From Cephalopachus bancanus (lineage: Eukaryota > Chordata > Mammalia > Primates > Tarsiidae): 64,000 nucleotides of DNA. The stretch is taken from the NCBI GenBank assembly GCA_027257055.1, contig JAPVLO010000019.1, forward strand, positions 10,435,001 to 10,499,000. The letters are read 5' to 3'. Both the position numbers and the translations under genes were made by a program. A model generated the notes under the pieces. It was given only the letters and a program-made list of their open reading frames with translations, was not told where the DNA came from and made no database searches. Shown here one piece after another: positions 22,300 through 35,391 of this stretch (position 1 is the stretch's first letter; every line of letters starts with the position of its first letter).

Positions 22300-23810
22300 A
22301 GTAAGCCCAGTGATTTTTCCAGCTTACTGTATTGACTGCTCCCAGGCCACAGAACAAGCAGGGGAATCCCAGGCAAAGCTTGGTAGGGTCCCTGAGTTGA
22401 GGAGATGGAGACCTTCAGATGTCTCCCTAGGAAATTCAGCTGAGTACTAACTAATGCATGTATGGAGGACACCCAAGCCTGGGGAAGGAACCATCTGAAA
22501 GGATGAGAAGTAACAGAGCCTGACTTTCACATATGACCAAGAGTAGCACCTTTTTCCAGAAGACTGACAGAAAGATCAGGATTTGGTTAAAGTACATGCA
22601 AGTTTCTTGGCTCAGTAGTGAAGGATAATTAACACTAGGCTAAACAATGCTCAATCATATTTAACAAATCTTAAAAAAGAGACCCAAACTTATCTAAAAT
22701 GTTTCAAGTACCTTAACTGCTACCCAAAACAAATTTAAGAATTCATAGAAATACAAAAATGGCTATCACCTACAAGTTAAAGTTTACAATATTTGGCATT
22801 CAGTAACAAATGACCATCATGTGCAGAAGCAGGAAAATACAAGTGATAAAGAAGAGAAAAAAAGTTCATCAATTAAAAATGATTCAGTGAAACAAGATAA
22901 GACAAAAAATACACTGAATGAAGACATAGAAATGAAAAGTATCTAAAATAAAACATAGAATTATTGCAGTAATAGGAATAATTAGTCCTAGAGTTCCATA
23001 CTGCTTGAGACAACTAGCATTAACAATAACATGTCATATAATTTCAAATATCTAGAAGGAGGGTATTGAACATTCCTAACACAAAGAAGTAAGTGTTTGA
23101 GATGATGGCTTTTTAATCAACCTGATCTAATCACTATACATTATATGCATCAAAACATCACTATGCAGCTAATAAATATATGCAATTATCATTTGTAACT
23201 AAAAAGTAAAATAAAAAGACAAATACACAAATAATTAGAGAAATCAATAGAGCAGGATAATTCATACGTATCTGAAGTCCTCAAAAGAAGGTAAGCGTGT
23301 GTGTGCAGAAAATTATTGGGAGAAGTAATGAGTGAATTCTTCCTGAATTTAAGCACAAGAAAATCTAAACATAAGAAACATGAAGAAAATGACACCACGT
23401 TATATAATAATAATATTCTTCAAAACAATAATGAGAGAAATCTTAAAAGCAAACAGAAAAAATTGACACATTACACAAAAAGGAGCAAATGTAAGAAGGT
23501 GGCAGATTTTTTTGGTCAGAGACAATACAAATGAGAAAGAATTGTGCAACATCTTATAGTACTCAAATAAATAGATCAGTACAAAGTTATCAACCTAGAA
23601 TTCTATCTCCAGTAAAAATATCCTATAAAAATGAAAACAAAATAATTTTTTTTTCAGAAATAAAAAAGCTGAAATTACTCATCACCAGCAGACCCACACC
23701 ATGAGAAATGTCAAAGGAAATTCTTCAGGAAAAAGGAAAATTATACCAAAATAGGAACACAAATCTACATGAAAGAATGAGGTGAAAATATGGCAATTAT
23801 TTGAGTAAAT
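22300..23810 (+). mobile_element. old L1/HAL1-like LINE, composite
   Basis: 22300-22980 resembles the 5' part of old mammalian L1/HAL1. 23050-23212 resembles an L1 3' end (GTGTTTGAGATGATGGC, CATCAAAACATCACTATG, ATAAATATATGCAATTATC). 23213-23810 returns to L1-type sequence (CAACCTAGAATTCTATCTCC, ATCACCAGCAGACCCACAC, AATGTCAAAGGAAATTCTTC). The middle block is probably a separate nested L1 tail. No open frame survives. Confidence 0.65.
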
Positions 23811-23813
23811 GCA

Positions 23814-24636
23814 TGTATTAGTTTTCTAGGACTGCTGTAACAAAGTACTGCATAGTTGGCCACTTAAAACCACAGAAATGTATTGTCTTATAATTTGGGG
23901 GTTAAAAGTCCAAAATTAAGGTGTTGACAGGAGTTACTTCTGTCTGAGATCTGCAGGGCGGAATCCTCACTTGCCTGTTGGTGGCTTCTGGAGTTTGCTA
24001 GCAATCCCTGGCTTCCTCAGTTTTTAGATGCATTACTCCAATCTCTACCTTCTGTTGGGGACTAAATAGTTAAAGCATGAACTGTCTACCTAGAAAAGCA
24101 GAGTCCAGATAAGAACAGTATGTGTCTTTCAAAGTACAGAAAGTGCTGGTCAAGGACAAAACTAATATGAAATGTTAGCAGAACAGTCTGAGTCAGGGTA
24201 CAGACACTTCTTGATAGAGAGGAAGTTTAATGTTGAAGATTGGGGAAGTTTGAATGCCTGATTGTATTGTGCTTGTATATAAACTTTGGAATAAAGAGAA
24301 ACGGGCCACTCAGGGACTAGCCCTGGCGCCCTCCTTTTGCAGCTAAAGGAGTCTTGTATTCCCTTTATGTCTCCACTCCCTCTTTCAGGTACCTCAATAA
24401 CCCCGGCTGGTCCAGACAACCTTCCTTTTCACATGGCCTTATATCCTGTGTGTCTGTGTCTTGTTATCTCTGTGTCTCTTTTCCTGTCATATAAGGACAT
24501 AAGCCATATTTCACTAGAAGCTCACCCTACTTTAGGATGATAACGTCTTTACTCATTCCATTTGCAATGACCCTCTTTCCCTTGCAGTTAGGCCTTTAAC
24601 ATATCTTTTTGAGGGACACAATTCAACCTGTAACAA
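23814..24636 (-). mobile_element. MLT1-type MaLR LTR, split by a solo LTR
   Basis: Left end TGTATTAGTTTTCTAGGACT and right end GGGACACAATTCAACCTGT are the classic reversed ends of MLT1. The flanks ATGCA and AGGCA could be a decayed 5-bp duplication. The element is split at 24052 by a 366-bp LTR. Confidence 0.88.
24053..24418 (+). mobile_element. solo LTR, probably class II (betaretrovirus-like)
   Basis: 366 bp from TGTTGGGGACTAAATAG to GGCTGGTCCAGACA (TG...CA), flanked by the exact 6-bp duplication ACCTTC (24047-24052 and 24419-24424). Removing it restores the MLT1 reading across the site. TATATAAAC near 24276 followed by AATAAAG near 24290 fits a promoter and polyadenylation arrangement on the plus strand. 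Length, 6-bp duplication and TGTTGGGGA start favour a class II ERV. The family is not known to me. Confidence 0.85.
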
Positions 24637-24711
24637 GGCATAATTCAATCCCTAATAATTCAAACTATAACAAGGCACAATTCAATCCACAAATGTTCAA
24701 ACTATAACAAG
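24632..24711. repeat. two-unit 37-bp tandem repeat
   Basis: Units 24632-24668 and 24669-24705 both read AACAAGGCA(T/C)AATTCAATCC... and end TTCAAACTAT. A partial third unit, AACAAG, follows. The unit resembles the terminal bases of the adjoining MLT1, so it probably arose by duplication of its end. Confidence 0.85.
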
Positions 24712-27700
24712 ATTCTCTTCTTATTCAAATTTCTTTAAAAGACAATTTATTAAAAATGCAGTATGGAATTATTATACTTAAGAACTCCAGACACTCTGTT
24801 AAATGAAAATAATTATTTAACACTGAAATTATTTCAACATTAAAAGTACACATTTATGAATGCTTTTTTTTTCACACAAGTTAGCTTGAATTGAGTTATG
24901 GAGATAATCTCTTAGTACCTATCTCATCATTGTGGTCCCCCACATATTTTGTACACAGCATCTTTAAGTTCCTTAAAAATAAGTTGCTAACGCAAAGACT
25001 TAGCTAAACAAAATGTGAGATTAGACAAAATTGAGAATCTCAGAAACAAAAAGTTCATGGGCAGTAAACTACAACTGGCTCAAATGTTCGCTTCAGTTTG
25101 TGTGAAAGAACCATTGCAATTTATACACAAATAGTGAATGAGTAGTCTCAAAGACGCCCTGGAAAAAATTTATGTAGTCAAAATCCTTAAATAAAAATAT
25201 CAAGATGGAATTTTTTCTCCCAACGATCTCTACTCCTAGTGATTTATGTCTAAGAGTGACTACATTTCATTAATCAGAACAGAAGACAGAAGAGTGAAAC
25301 AGCTATTTTTAAATTTTATCATTTGAAAATTGTCTACCTTGCAAGAATAATGCCCCTGTGTGCACTGCTTGCTACACTTCATTGCTTTCTGTATATGCAT
25401 TACCACCCTTGAATTGGTTCACTCATCTCTAAGGAGAAACCACATCACTGAACTTTTTTAGATTAACCACCCAGCCATGATTTCCAGGGTCGTATACAGT
25501 TTAAGTCTAAAGCAATCACCAGTACCTTCGATGCCATCCTCGTAAGAGCATAGCCTTGTCTGGGTCAGAATGAGTTTCTTCTATGCTCCATGGACAGCTG
25601 GAGAAAGAGGACATCTATAAACCAGTTTCCTAACTATGAGATAGTTTATGAAGAACTAGAGGCTATTTTAACATGCTATAATCTCACAGGGAGCTCTCAA
25701 AATCTCAAAAGAGTAGCCCCACTCTCCATTGACCTTGTAGTAGAAATATTTCAGGTCAAAGCTGCTTAAAAGATGCCATGCAATGAAAATGGCCTAGAAG
25801 CATTGATTTCACTAAAATTATTAGTTATAAAAAATAAGAGGAAAAGCTAGCTTATTATAATAAAAGACTAAAGCAAGTTTAGAATTAAAATAATCTGGTA
25901 TTAATAATCCTTCTGAAAGTATTTTAACAGCAGTACCTGTTTGGAATACTGTTCACAACATAGGACTCGAGAACAATTAAAATCCATCTATATCAGTTGG
26001 TGAAAAAAAATTACTAACTGAAGTTAATTCTGTAACTGACCCTAAATTGCATGAATTGCCATGATAAAAAAAGAAAGTAATGAAGCTAAATTCAGCTTTA
26101 TAAGCCAAATACTTTGAGACAACAGAAAGGTTATGAGGGAAATCACAAGGGTAGGTTAAAAAGTCAAGGTAAAATACTGCATGAGGTTTTTATAAAAGAC
26201 TTATCACTAGGGTGTTTACTGTGAGGAAGACTATTGAAAAATTTTCTCATATTGACTCTCTATTCAGAATTATCTACTAGCCCAAACTTCTGATGGTCCA
26301 AATGCCCAAATTAAACTCCTACTTCCTGTATATATCCTAGATATTCTTCTCCTGAAATTTCATCTCTGCTCTACCAATGTTGTTAAAACAATCTGGTTTT
26401 ATATTTGTGCATATTGAAATCACCCAAATCAAATATTCACATAGGGGTAAGCAACTCCACTCTTAGAAATCAAGAATTCCTAATCTTTCTTTGTTTCCTA
26501 AGGCTTTTAGTGTCACGCACCTTCTGTCCTTCACCCTAGATGTGTTTCTTTGGGTTTTATCCTGATCAACATGCAATTGACTGAATACTTTCTGTTCATT
26601 ATACTGTTAGGGTAGGACCACTTTTACAACTTTGAGCACCATTTAGTGAATGGGAGATGGAATACAGTAAGAGAGAATTCTTGAACAAAAATTCTCAGAG
26701 CTTGCTGCCTTAATTCAGGTCCTACCCACAGATTTTTGCCCCTAGGACAACTTGCAAGACTCTTACTTTATATGTCCTATTAGTTCATTTAATTGTGCTT
26801 ATGTGGTCAGATTATAAGGCTAAATCATTCAGTGACCATCAGACTATATATTACAGAATCTTTTCTCAAATTGCCCCAATATCCCCTGTGACCAAAGAGA
26901 GAGGAACAGTCAACTAGTAAATCCAATTTCTCTTGCAAAAAAGACACATAGTTCTGATAAAGAGCCATTACAATACTCATATCACCAAGTAGAAGACATG
27001 TTTCTATTTGTATAAGCACCTCTGGGCACCTGGTACAATAATATTGCCTTCTTTTCCATTTGCTTCTGATCTAACTGCTATATTTCTTTGTGTATCCCAC
27101 CCACTGTTAAGTATTTTACAATTATAGATTTATACTCTACCTTTTATTCTATCTCATGTTACTAGCAAATTTTTATTTGTTTTATTTATTTTTAAATATC
27201 AAAGCTTTCAAAATACTTGCATTACAAGGGCACATGGAATGCTCTTTATGTTTTCAAATTCTCAAAGAGATAAGAACGATACTGTGTTTTTTAGATATTC
27301 TGTTCTTGTATAAAATATATCAGTTAATCTCCCATGATCCTTCTTTCAAAAGAAGTTTGAAAACAAGATGCCTTTAATTTTTTTTTCTAGCCCAAAAGGA
27401 TCATAAAGAATCTAAAATTAAATAACATTTTTTAAAAATTCCAAATATGCTTCTTATGTCACAAAACGGACTTCATCTTCCAAAGTAAAGTCACAAATCC
27501 ACTACAAGTTTAAAAATGCACATCATCCTGGGCATAAACAGCTATTGTCATGGACAGATGCTGAGATATGTGTTAGTTGTTAAGCCTTTTTTTTTACTTG
27601 AAATTGAATGTCATTCCAGAGCAAATAACTTGATCATAAGAAAATGAAGAAACCATCTTTTCCCCTGCAATATCAGACCACATGCTTGAAGAGCTTCTCA

Positions 27701-30700
27701 GAGACAGAGAGGAACCAAATCATATTTTTTGGGGGGGCCTCCTAAAAGGTGGTGTAAGGTCACCTAAGTATATTCTCTGTCTCTGAACTTTTGAAGCCAG
27801 AAGATAGCAAACAAAAGTGGCGAGATGATAAAAATAATGAACTATAATTAGTAAGCTTCCAGTTTACCACTGTGGCTCAATAGTATTGTCAATCAAGCCC
27901 AATTTGTCAAGCCCATAATGTCAGCTATCTTGTAAGAACAAAAAAGACAGATCAGTCTTCACTGTGATTGAATTATATAGATACATACTGTGATTTCATC
28001 CAGAGGAAGAAAGGTTACTCATATAGCCTGTTTTCATAACTGTCATAACTGTATGAAAGTTCCCAAGACGGTATTTAGTTTATTCAGGCTAACATGGTTA
28101 CTGTTAAAAGAATGCTACGTATTCCCTTATGCATTCAATTTAAAGGTCAATTTACAAAACAAGTGTGTGTCATCTTAGAGAGTTAACCACACTTTCACTA
28201 AATTTCTCAGCCAGAATCAGCTGGATACTGGAATGACATGGCAGTTCTGAATATAAATTGTGGAAGAATTCCACTTTTGAGAGTGAATAAATAGGTTATC
28301 CAGACCAAATATTCTGATGAAAAAAAAACTAAAGTCTTTGGATGAAATAAATTTCAAATGCCTCATTTAAAGAAACCAAGAGTTGGTAAGCTTGAAAAAA
28401 ATGTTCAGATGAAATTGAAAGGAAAATGAGAACTCAGAGTCATAGGTAAGCAAAGAAACCACTTTTGCCACAGGGTGGCTGGTGCTTGTGAATTTAAATT
28501 TCCGTTTTCATGATTTGTTGACTCTGAATTACCTCTTGCTACCACTATTTTCTCTTTAGTCTGTTCTAGGCACACTTGTCTTCTTGACTATTTTGTTACT
28601 GTGCTGGTAATAACTATACCAGAGACAAGATAATCATGCAAGAAATCAGCTTTATCAGTTAAAAAAAATCTACCAAATAGTAGAACTGAGGTCCTCAGAG
28701 TGTGAAGATAAATGACCAGTATTCATGGTTAAACTCTCCAGCATAGACGTTTGGTTGGGAATCTAGAGTGAGGAAACATTCCATCACATTTCATTATTCT
28801 TTTCATTTCCCCTCTGCTCCTGTATGCTATCCAATGACTTCCATAAGCAAGAGTTTGTCAAGATAAATACATTAAGATTGAACCTGGGGAAGATGATGAG
28901 TCCAAATTCAGGTACTATTAATATCTTTAGTTTATTCACACCCAAACGAAGAGCATACTTTTCTAATTTTCATATTGCTACATCAAATAAGAGTTGTGGT
29001 ATAGGGCACTCATTGCTCCAGTGGACGCAAATGGCTGACAGATACCTTCTATCAGGAACTGTCCTTAGGCAAAGAAAGCTGCTTCAACCAAGTTTACACT
29101 CTTTTCCAGGAAAAGTTCACATCCAATGACTTGTAGATGCAGAGGTACAGAGACCTTGTCATAATCTAAAGGGCCCTCTCCAATCCAAATTTCCCTGTGG
29201 AATCTTCTGAGGCCTCTTCTGTAACTGCAGCATGGTTCATATCCTCCCTTTTCCTCATCCTGCAATCATTGCTTTCCCACATATGCTCTTCTTAATGAAC
29301 CTCTTGCTGACAAATTTCATATTAGACTTTATTTCCAGGGAAACTTCTCCCAGACAGTTGGTACCAGTTGTTGTCCTGGGAAGCAGACAAAATAATAAGA
29401 TTTGGTAACTTGGATCAACTACTGTTGCATGGCAGTAAAGACCCGATCACTTCTTCTTCCCCAGCATGCTGTAGTACGAAATTTTTAGTATTTTTACTGG
29501 TTGTTAACTGGATGAGATGATACTGAAGTTGTATGTACATGCTTTCAATTGTTTGAGAAGTATAAGGGAAGGAATAATTTTAAGAACCAGATGACTATTG
29601 TTGACTAAAATCAATTCATCAAAAAAAGGTAACGAGAAGGTGATTATTATCAATTACTGAATTGAGGCAAAAATAAACTGATCTTTTGTAGACAGAGCAT
29701 AGAAAAAACTGAAAACTTGGGCCCAGGACTTGATTTTCAAAGATATTTGATCTCTAGAGAAGATTCATTCTTAATTCCAGAAACCTAAGGTCCTAAAATG
29801 GAATTAGAAAACTAAAACTTGAGATTAGATATTTAGGTCAATGCACTTGAGAACTTTATCATATAAAGGCTGATACTCCTGTTCCTTCCTTGCTTGAAAA
29901 CAATGTGGATGCCTCTGCCTTGTGAACTATTGTGTCCCTATCCCCAGAGTCTACCCAAGCTTCCTTTCTGGCTACTAGAAAGGAAATTAAGGTCAAGTCA
30001 CAGCACAACTCATCTGAGGAAGTGGAGGATCTGCTACAAGGAGAATGGAATTACATACGAAGAGAACTGTAGGACCTAGCCAATGTGTATCATCAGGGAT
30101 TGGAAATGTATGTATGGTATTGGACTATGGGGATACTAAATTAAAAAGGATTCAATATAAAGTTGGATAAGAAAGGTTTTTATTGATATAAAATACTGAA
30201 ACACAGCACTTAATACCTTGGTAAGGACTTCAAGAGATAGTGATAATATATTGCTAGCATGACTCTTGGAAACTTGGAAAAAACAAAGACATGAAATGCA
30301 ATAGAAATGCAAGTCCTACCATGGCAGATGGTAGAGTAAAACATCACAAACTCTAGAGAAATAGACAGGCCATAGTGGGAGATGCTACATAAGACTGGAA
30401 TGTTTATTCATCAATTATATTCTACAAGAAAGAACAGAAAAACAGAGAATTACACCTACCAAATTTCTAAGTTATGTGGAAGTGTTGCCAGAACTTTGAA
30501 GAAACTTGGTGGTAGCTATCCTTTTTTAGACAGAACCAGTAGTAGGGGATCCTATTACAGAAACATAATAAATGATAGAACATAGAAACAATAAAGTCTA
30601 GGTGCTGATAGACCCTGAAATAATAAGTATAGAATCTGTAATTAGTCTAGGTGGTGATTTTTAAACATAAGTAATGAGATGGACACAAATATTATATGAA

Positions 30701-31848
30701 TATCAAGGTTGTAGTCCAGGAGGCTTAATTGCAGAAAGCTCTGGAGATAGAGGTCAGATATGGTGTTCCTAGCAGCAAGAGAGATATGCAAACAATGAGA
30801 GAGTTGCTTAGTCTGCATAATTAAAATAAAAAAACAAGGATGAAAAATAAATCGAGGTTAAGTCTAAGGTCACTGCCTCAATAAAACATCGAAATCCATT
30901 GCTTAGTTTCTAGACCTACATCAGTTCTCAGATCAGAACCATTGCTCTCAGGAAGGACCTTGCAGTGCCATAGCAAATATCTACTGAAATGATTTTCCCA
31001 TTTCATCTCCAAAGGAAATACAACATTAACTCGAGTAACTGTATACTGGGAAAAGGAGAACAACAAACATTCCAAACAATTTTGAATACAGGTTATAAGA
31101 TGCTATCTGGGGAAACCAAAGCATTTTCCTACCCTCCTCATCCTCATTAAAGAGGGGGTTTATAGTGGACAGATGATAAATGGAATCTTGGCCAAAGTCT
31201 GGATCACAATGGATCTATTAGATACATAAGCCCATGAGGTGGCCATTTTTTTGGTCCCAATGTATAATTGGAATGGACATATTATTGTGTACTTAGTGGT
31301 ACATCACAACTGAGTTTTGGCCTGTAGGGTTAGTTCTATTATACTGGCATAGTAAGTTTGCCCAAACTAATAAATTAAAATCAGTATCATATACCAGGAA
31401 GATAAGATAGATATGTGTTCTTTCCTTTAATGATGCAAAGATGATGGTCCTCATTACATTCTCATGTAAATTCACCAGTCTGGCTTCTGGATTCAGAGTG
31501 ATCACAGTGGTCAACTTTACAACCAACCACATAGAAACCCCATCTGTAGTTGTAGTGACAAATATGGTGGCTTTGCTAGATTCTATAATAAAACCTTGAG
31601 TATATGGCATGTGATCAATAATCTGGCAGAACCTCTTCATTCTTATTGGGAAGGAAGGTTTGAAGAGTTTTGCATACTGTGACAAAATTATACAGGTATA
31701 GTCTTCCTCAGAGCTATGTTGATTTTCCTACTGTCTTTCATAATATAGTTTGAAAGGATCTGGCTCTTCAAGACATCCTGCATAACATCACGAGTTCAGT
31801 TTATCAATGACATCCATTAATGCTAGATGAGCAAGAAGTGGCAAGTAC
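24712..31848. other. 7.1 kb of unassigned AT-rich sequence
   Basis: The longest stretch in the window without a repeat or gene that I can name. Open frames are short (up to 130 codons at 31293-31685, minus strand) and have no recognisable domain or codon-like pattern. It may contain old diverged LINE sequence or conserved non-coding elements that cannot be judged without comparison. Confidence 0.5.
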
Positions 31849-31850
31849 TA

Positions 31851-32440
31851 AGGAAGACCCCCCCAAACCCAGAATTTCTTTGCTAAAATTGTCTATTTAT
31901 TCTTACATGTTTAAACTTCAGTCATCTTCAAAGTACTCTTCCTTTTATGCAACACACCTATTGAGATGCTTTCTCCACTGCTCAAAACGGTTTTTAATCT
32001 CATCAATTTTGAAGCCTTTTAGTTCCTCTGCCATTTTTTTGTTTCACCTCTTCCACATCTGTGAAATGTTTCCCTTTGAAGACTTTTTTTATCCAGCAAA
32101 ACAATAAAAAGTAGCTTGGGGTGATATTGGATGAATTAGAGTGGTGCATGGGGTTATGCCCATTTTTTGGTCAAAAACTGCTGAAGACTCAACATTGTGT
32201 GGGCTGGTGTGCTCATAAATCACCCTTCATGAAATGGGTAAACACATTGGAAAAAATCTCCAAAAAAAAAACAAAAATTAACTGAAGCCAAGCATAGCCT
32301 CTCACAACAACACTAGCTGGTTGGTATATTGGTGCCAATGGGTTCCTAGACCACTAACCTTGTGAATGAAGCCTGTACTGCAAGGGACCCACTCTCCAAA
32401 AAAAAAAAAAAAAACCATTTTTTGGGGGGGTTCCCCATCA
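31851..32440 (-). mobile_element. mariner deletion derivative, copy 3
   Basis: TA dinucleotides flank both ends (31849-31850 and 32441-32442). Ends are AGGAAGACCCCCCCAAA and, reversed, TGATGGGGAACCCCCCC, an imperfect inverted repeat. On the minus strand it carries the same transposase C-terminal remnant as copies 1 and 2 (GTGGAAGAGGTGAAACAAAA; CATGTAAGAATAAAT after the coding end) and the same left non-coding block (CAGTACAGGCTTCATTC). Broken and inactive. Confidence 0.85.
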
Positions 32441-32442
32441 TA

Positions 32443-34299
32443 TATCAGCCTTGTGAAGATACACGCTCTCACTCCAGAGGTTGGAAAAAAAGCTCTGTTT
32501 AAAGTTTGGTGCTCTCCAAATCAATGTATATTGTGGTGAGCCACTCTGATTTTCCTTTAAGGAAGAAAACAATCATTTCCCACTAATGGAAGTCTAGAAG
32601 TTGCATCATAGCTCAACTTTTCCCTTTGCTCAGTTCTGTTTTCTTCACTGCCTTACAACTGTTCCTGAGTGCTGAGTGCACCCCCAATAACATTTCTGCA
32701 TGAAGCAGCTATCACAGAATCTCTTTCCATAGAAGAGAATCCAGAACACTTAGATGCTTTAAATGGTGCTTGCTTTCCTATACTTTAACTACTTACATTT
32801 GAAATCTCCAGGATATCAGTATTTCGCTTTGGTTATTCCTCATGAAATGAAACACAACCAGCATGGCCGAGCTGTATTTGATTAGTTTGTGACTATAACT
32901 TCCCCAATATATGAAATGACCCAATTAATTTTAGCAATTAGCTATTTGGCTAGCATTTTAGAATCAGTTAATATCAACACCGCCGATGCTCTATTACAAA
33001 TTACAATTTAAATGTATCGAACAAAACTTTGGTTTTACATAGTTAATTAGTTCTTGATTTTATTCTGGTCAAGACAAATGGATGTTTACACTCATGAGGA
33101 AAAAATGCTACAGGCACACTGGAAAAAACACTGCACATACATTCTAGAAAATTAAAAATCTATGCTCTGGTTAATTATTAAAAATAAAACCTCCAAAATG
33201 CAAATAATCATGGACTGGACCTATAATTATAGATTGGGAGCACATCAGCATGTAAGTGGCTGTAATGCTGATAAGATGCGGCTTAAGCTACATCATTAAT
33301 AAAATGCAGAGAGGCTTATCTCAGTAAGAGTCTGGACAAGTAGCACATAACATGTACTTGGAAAGAGAATAGCAAAGAGGGTCAAAGTAGAGTGAAATTA
33401 TCTCCTTCAGATTTAATTCTGAATTAGGGTAATGTTGAAAAATCACCCAAGGAGGACTGTGGAATAAGAGAGTATGTCTTCCTTTTGTTAAGACAAGGAT
33501 ACCTTAAAATCAAATATAAATGTTTCTCCTTAATTTTCAACTATGATTAAAAGGGAAGAGCAAACAAAAACCTTGCACAATAAGGAAGACTTTTTTTTCA
33601 AGAATCTAAATGTGTTACAACCAGCATGTTCTGAAAAGTCTTACTATGAGCTATTAAGAAATCTGTAGTTAAACAAAGGAGTTTGCTTAGTTGATTAATC
33701 AATTTAAAGTAAATTCCCAATTAAGATTAAATGTAATCTCTGTTTTAGTACCCAAGTGTAAGGTTTTTGTAAGTTCTTTCAGAAAAAAAAGTGAAGATAG
33801 TTGTTTTAGTAATGCTGTCTCAAGCATCTACAATGTAATCTTTTGCTTTGTTTTTTGGCTTTCTAGAATATATCTTTTATAATGAGCTAGTAAGTATATC
33901 ATTATATACAATGGATGCACATTCCATTCATTTATATCAATTAATATAAGACAAACCGAAGCAAAACAATGAAATAAAGCATTTGTGAAACTGGAACTGA
34001 GCCTTACTTGTACAACTGGTGTTTCCTCTGATGTCCGACAAGGCTGATCTACCCCTGTCTCCCCAGAGGTATTTCTTATGTTGAATTTGGTGCCCATATT
34101 TTTGCTTTATAGTTTCCCCCATGGGTGTATCCTTAAATAAAGCATTATTTATTTTATTTTATTATAGAAGTGGTATCACAGGAACTAATTTTCTATTCAT
34201 CAGTTGATATTATATTTTAAGATTTATATATGTTAATATATGTGGCTATAATTCAGTCATTTTAATTACTCTAAAATTAATTATGTGAACATTTTAAGT
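32443..34299. other. unassigned AT-rich sequence
   Basis: No gene, RNA or confident repeat seen. Confidence 0.45.
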
Positions 34300-35391
34300 G
34301 ACTGTTTTGTAAAATATATGAATCTTTTAATGTCTAATCTGACAATATGCAACTTTAAATTATCTTTTTTTAGACAAGTATATCTAGAACATCTAGATAT
34401 CATTGAGTTTTAATCTACTATCATATTACTTGTTTTGGGTTCCTCTAATCTGTTATTTTTTTTCTCCTTTCTCATTTGTTGGACTAAATTGCTATTTTTA
34501 TATTCAAGCTTTATCCTACTATTGCCTTAATCTCTGTATTCCTTTGTTTTATTTAATACTTAGAAATTGCTCACCGGTTTCATTCACTTAACTCAGTTTT
34601 CTTTCAAGTAATATTGTTGCTTTGGTTGAAATGCAGGAGCATTATAATGTTCTATTTCCATTTTACCTGTTCTGTGCTTTTTGCTGCTGCTATCATCACT
34701 TTAAAATAATATATGTTACAAATATTGCAATATATTGTTATTGCTTCTGATATAGTCAATTTAAGAAATTTAAAATAAGAAAATACTATGATTTCAAAAT
34801 GCTTTAACTTGCCTATATATTTATCATTTTGGCACTCCTGATTTCCTTGCCTATCCAAATTTTTATTTAGCTTTGTTTTCCTTTTTCTGGGAGAACATTA
34901 AAAATTTTTTTTTATTATAGATTTGCTAGTTAAAACTGTCTCAGAGTTTTGTTGTCATTTTGCCTATAATAATATTTATATTGCTGTAATTTTTGAAAGC
35001 TATTTTGAACGAGTTATAGAATTTGAGTTTGACAATTTTGCTTTCTTTTCTGCCTTTTAGAGATATTATTCTGCCTTGCAAAGTTTTTAATGAGTCATTT
35101 TACTGTGGTCCTGGATATAGAATATGCCTCCCCCCCCCACTGGTTAAAGGCGTTTTCCCCCTTCTTTGTTAGTGTGTATGGGTTTTTTTTTAAAAAAATC
35201 ATTTTGATTATGTATCTTGGGTTTTTCCTATAATATTGTCTATCTTTGGGTCCATTTTGTTTCTTTGATCTGTGGGCTTTTAGTTTTCATTAGATTTTGA
35301 GCATTACTTTCTCAAATGTCACTACTTATTTTTATTTTTCATACATTCAATTTTTCTTTACTTCTTTTTGGACAGTTTCTACTAGTTTGTT
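34300..35391 (-). mobile_element. old L1-type LINE, part 1 (interrupted)
   Basis: Reverse-complement text such as AAAGCCCACAGATCAAAGAA and AATGAAAACTAAAAGCCC resembles the 5' half of old L1/HAL1. It ends at the ACTAGTTTGTT insertion site of the RBBP5 retrocopy and resumes at 39258. The left boundary is approximate. Confidence 0.5.

Noticed and set aside
24632..24711. Repeat pair considered as a CRISPR-like or satellite array
   Set aside because: Only two directly adjacent units without spacers, in a mammalian context next to an LTR end.
31293..31685. 130-codon minus-strand frame
   Set aside because: No domain, no splice or promoter context and no recognisable homologue. Its length is within chance for this much AT-rich sequence.
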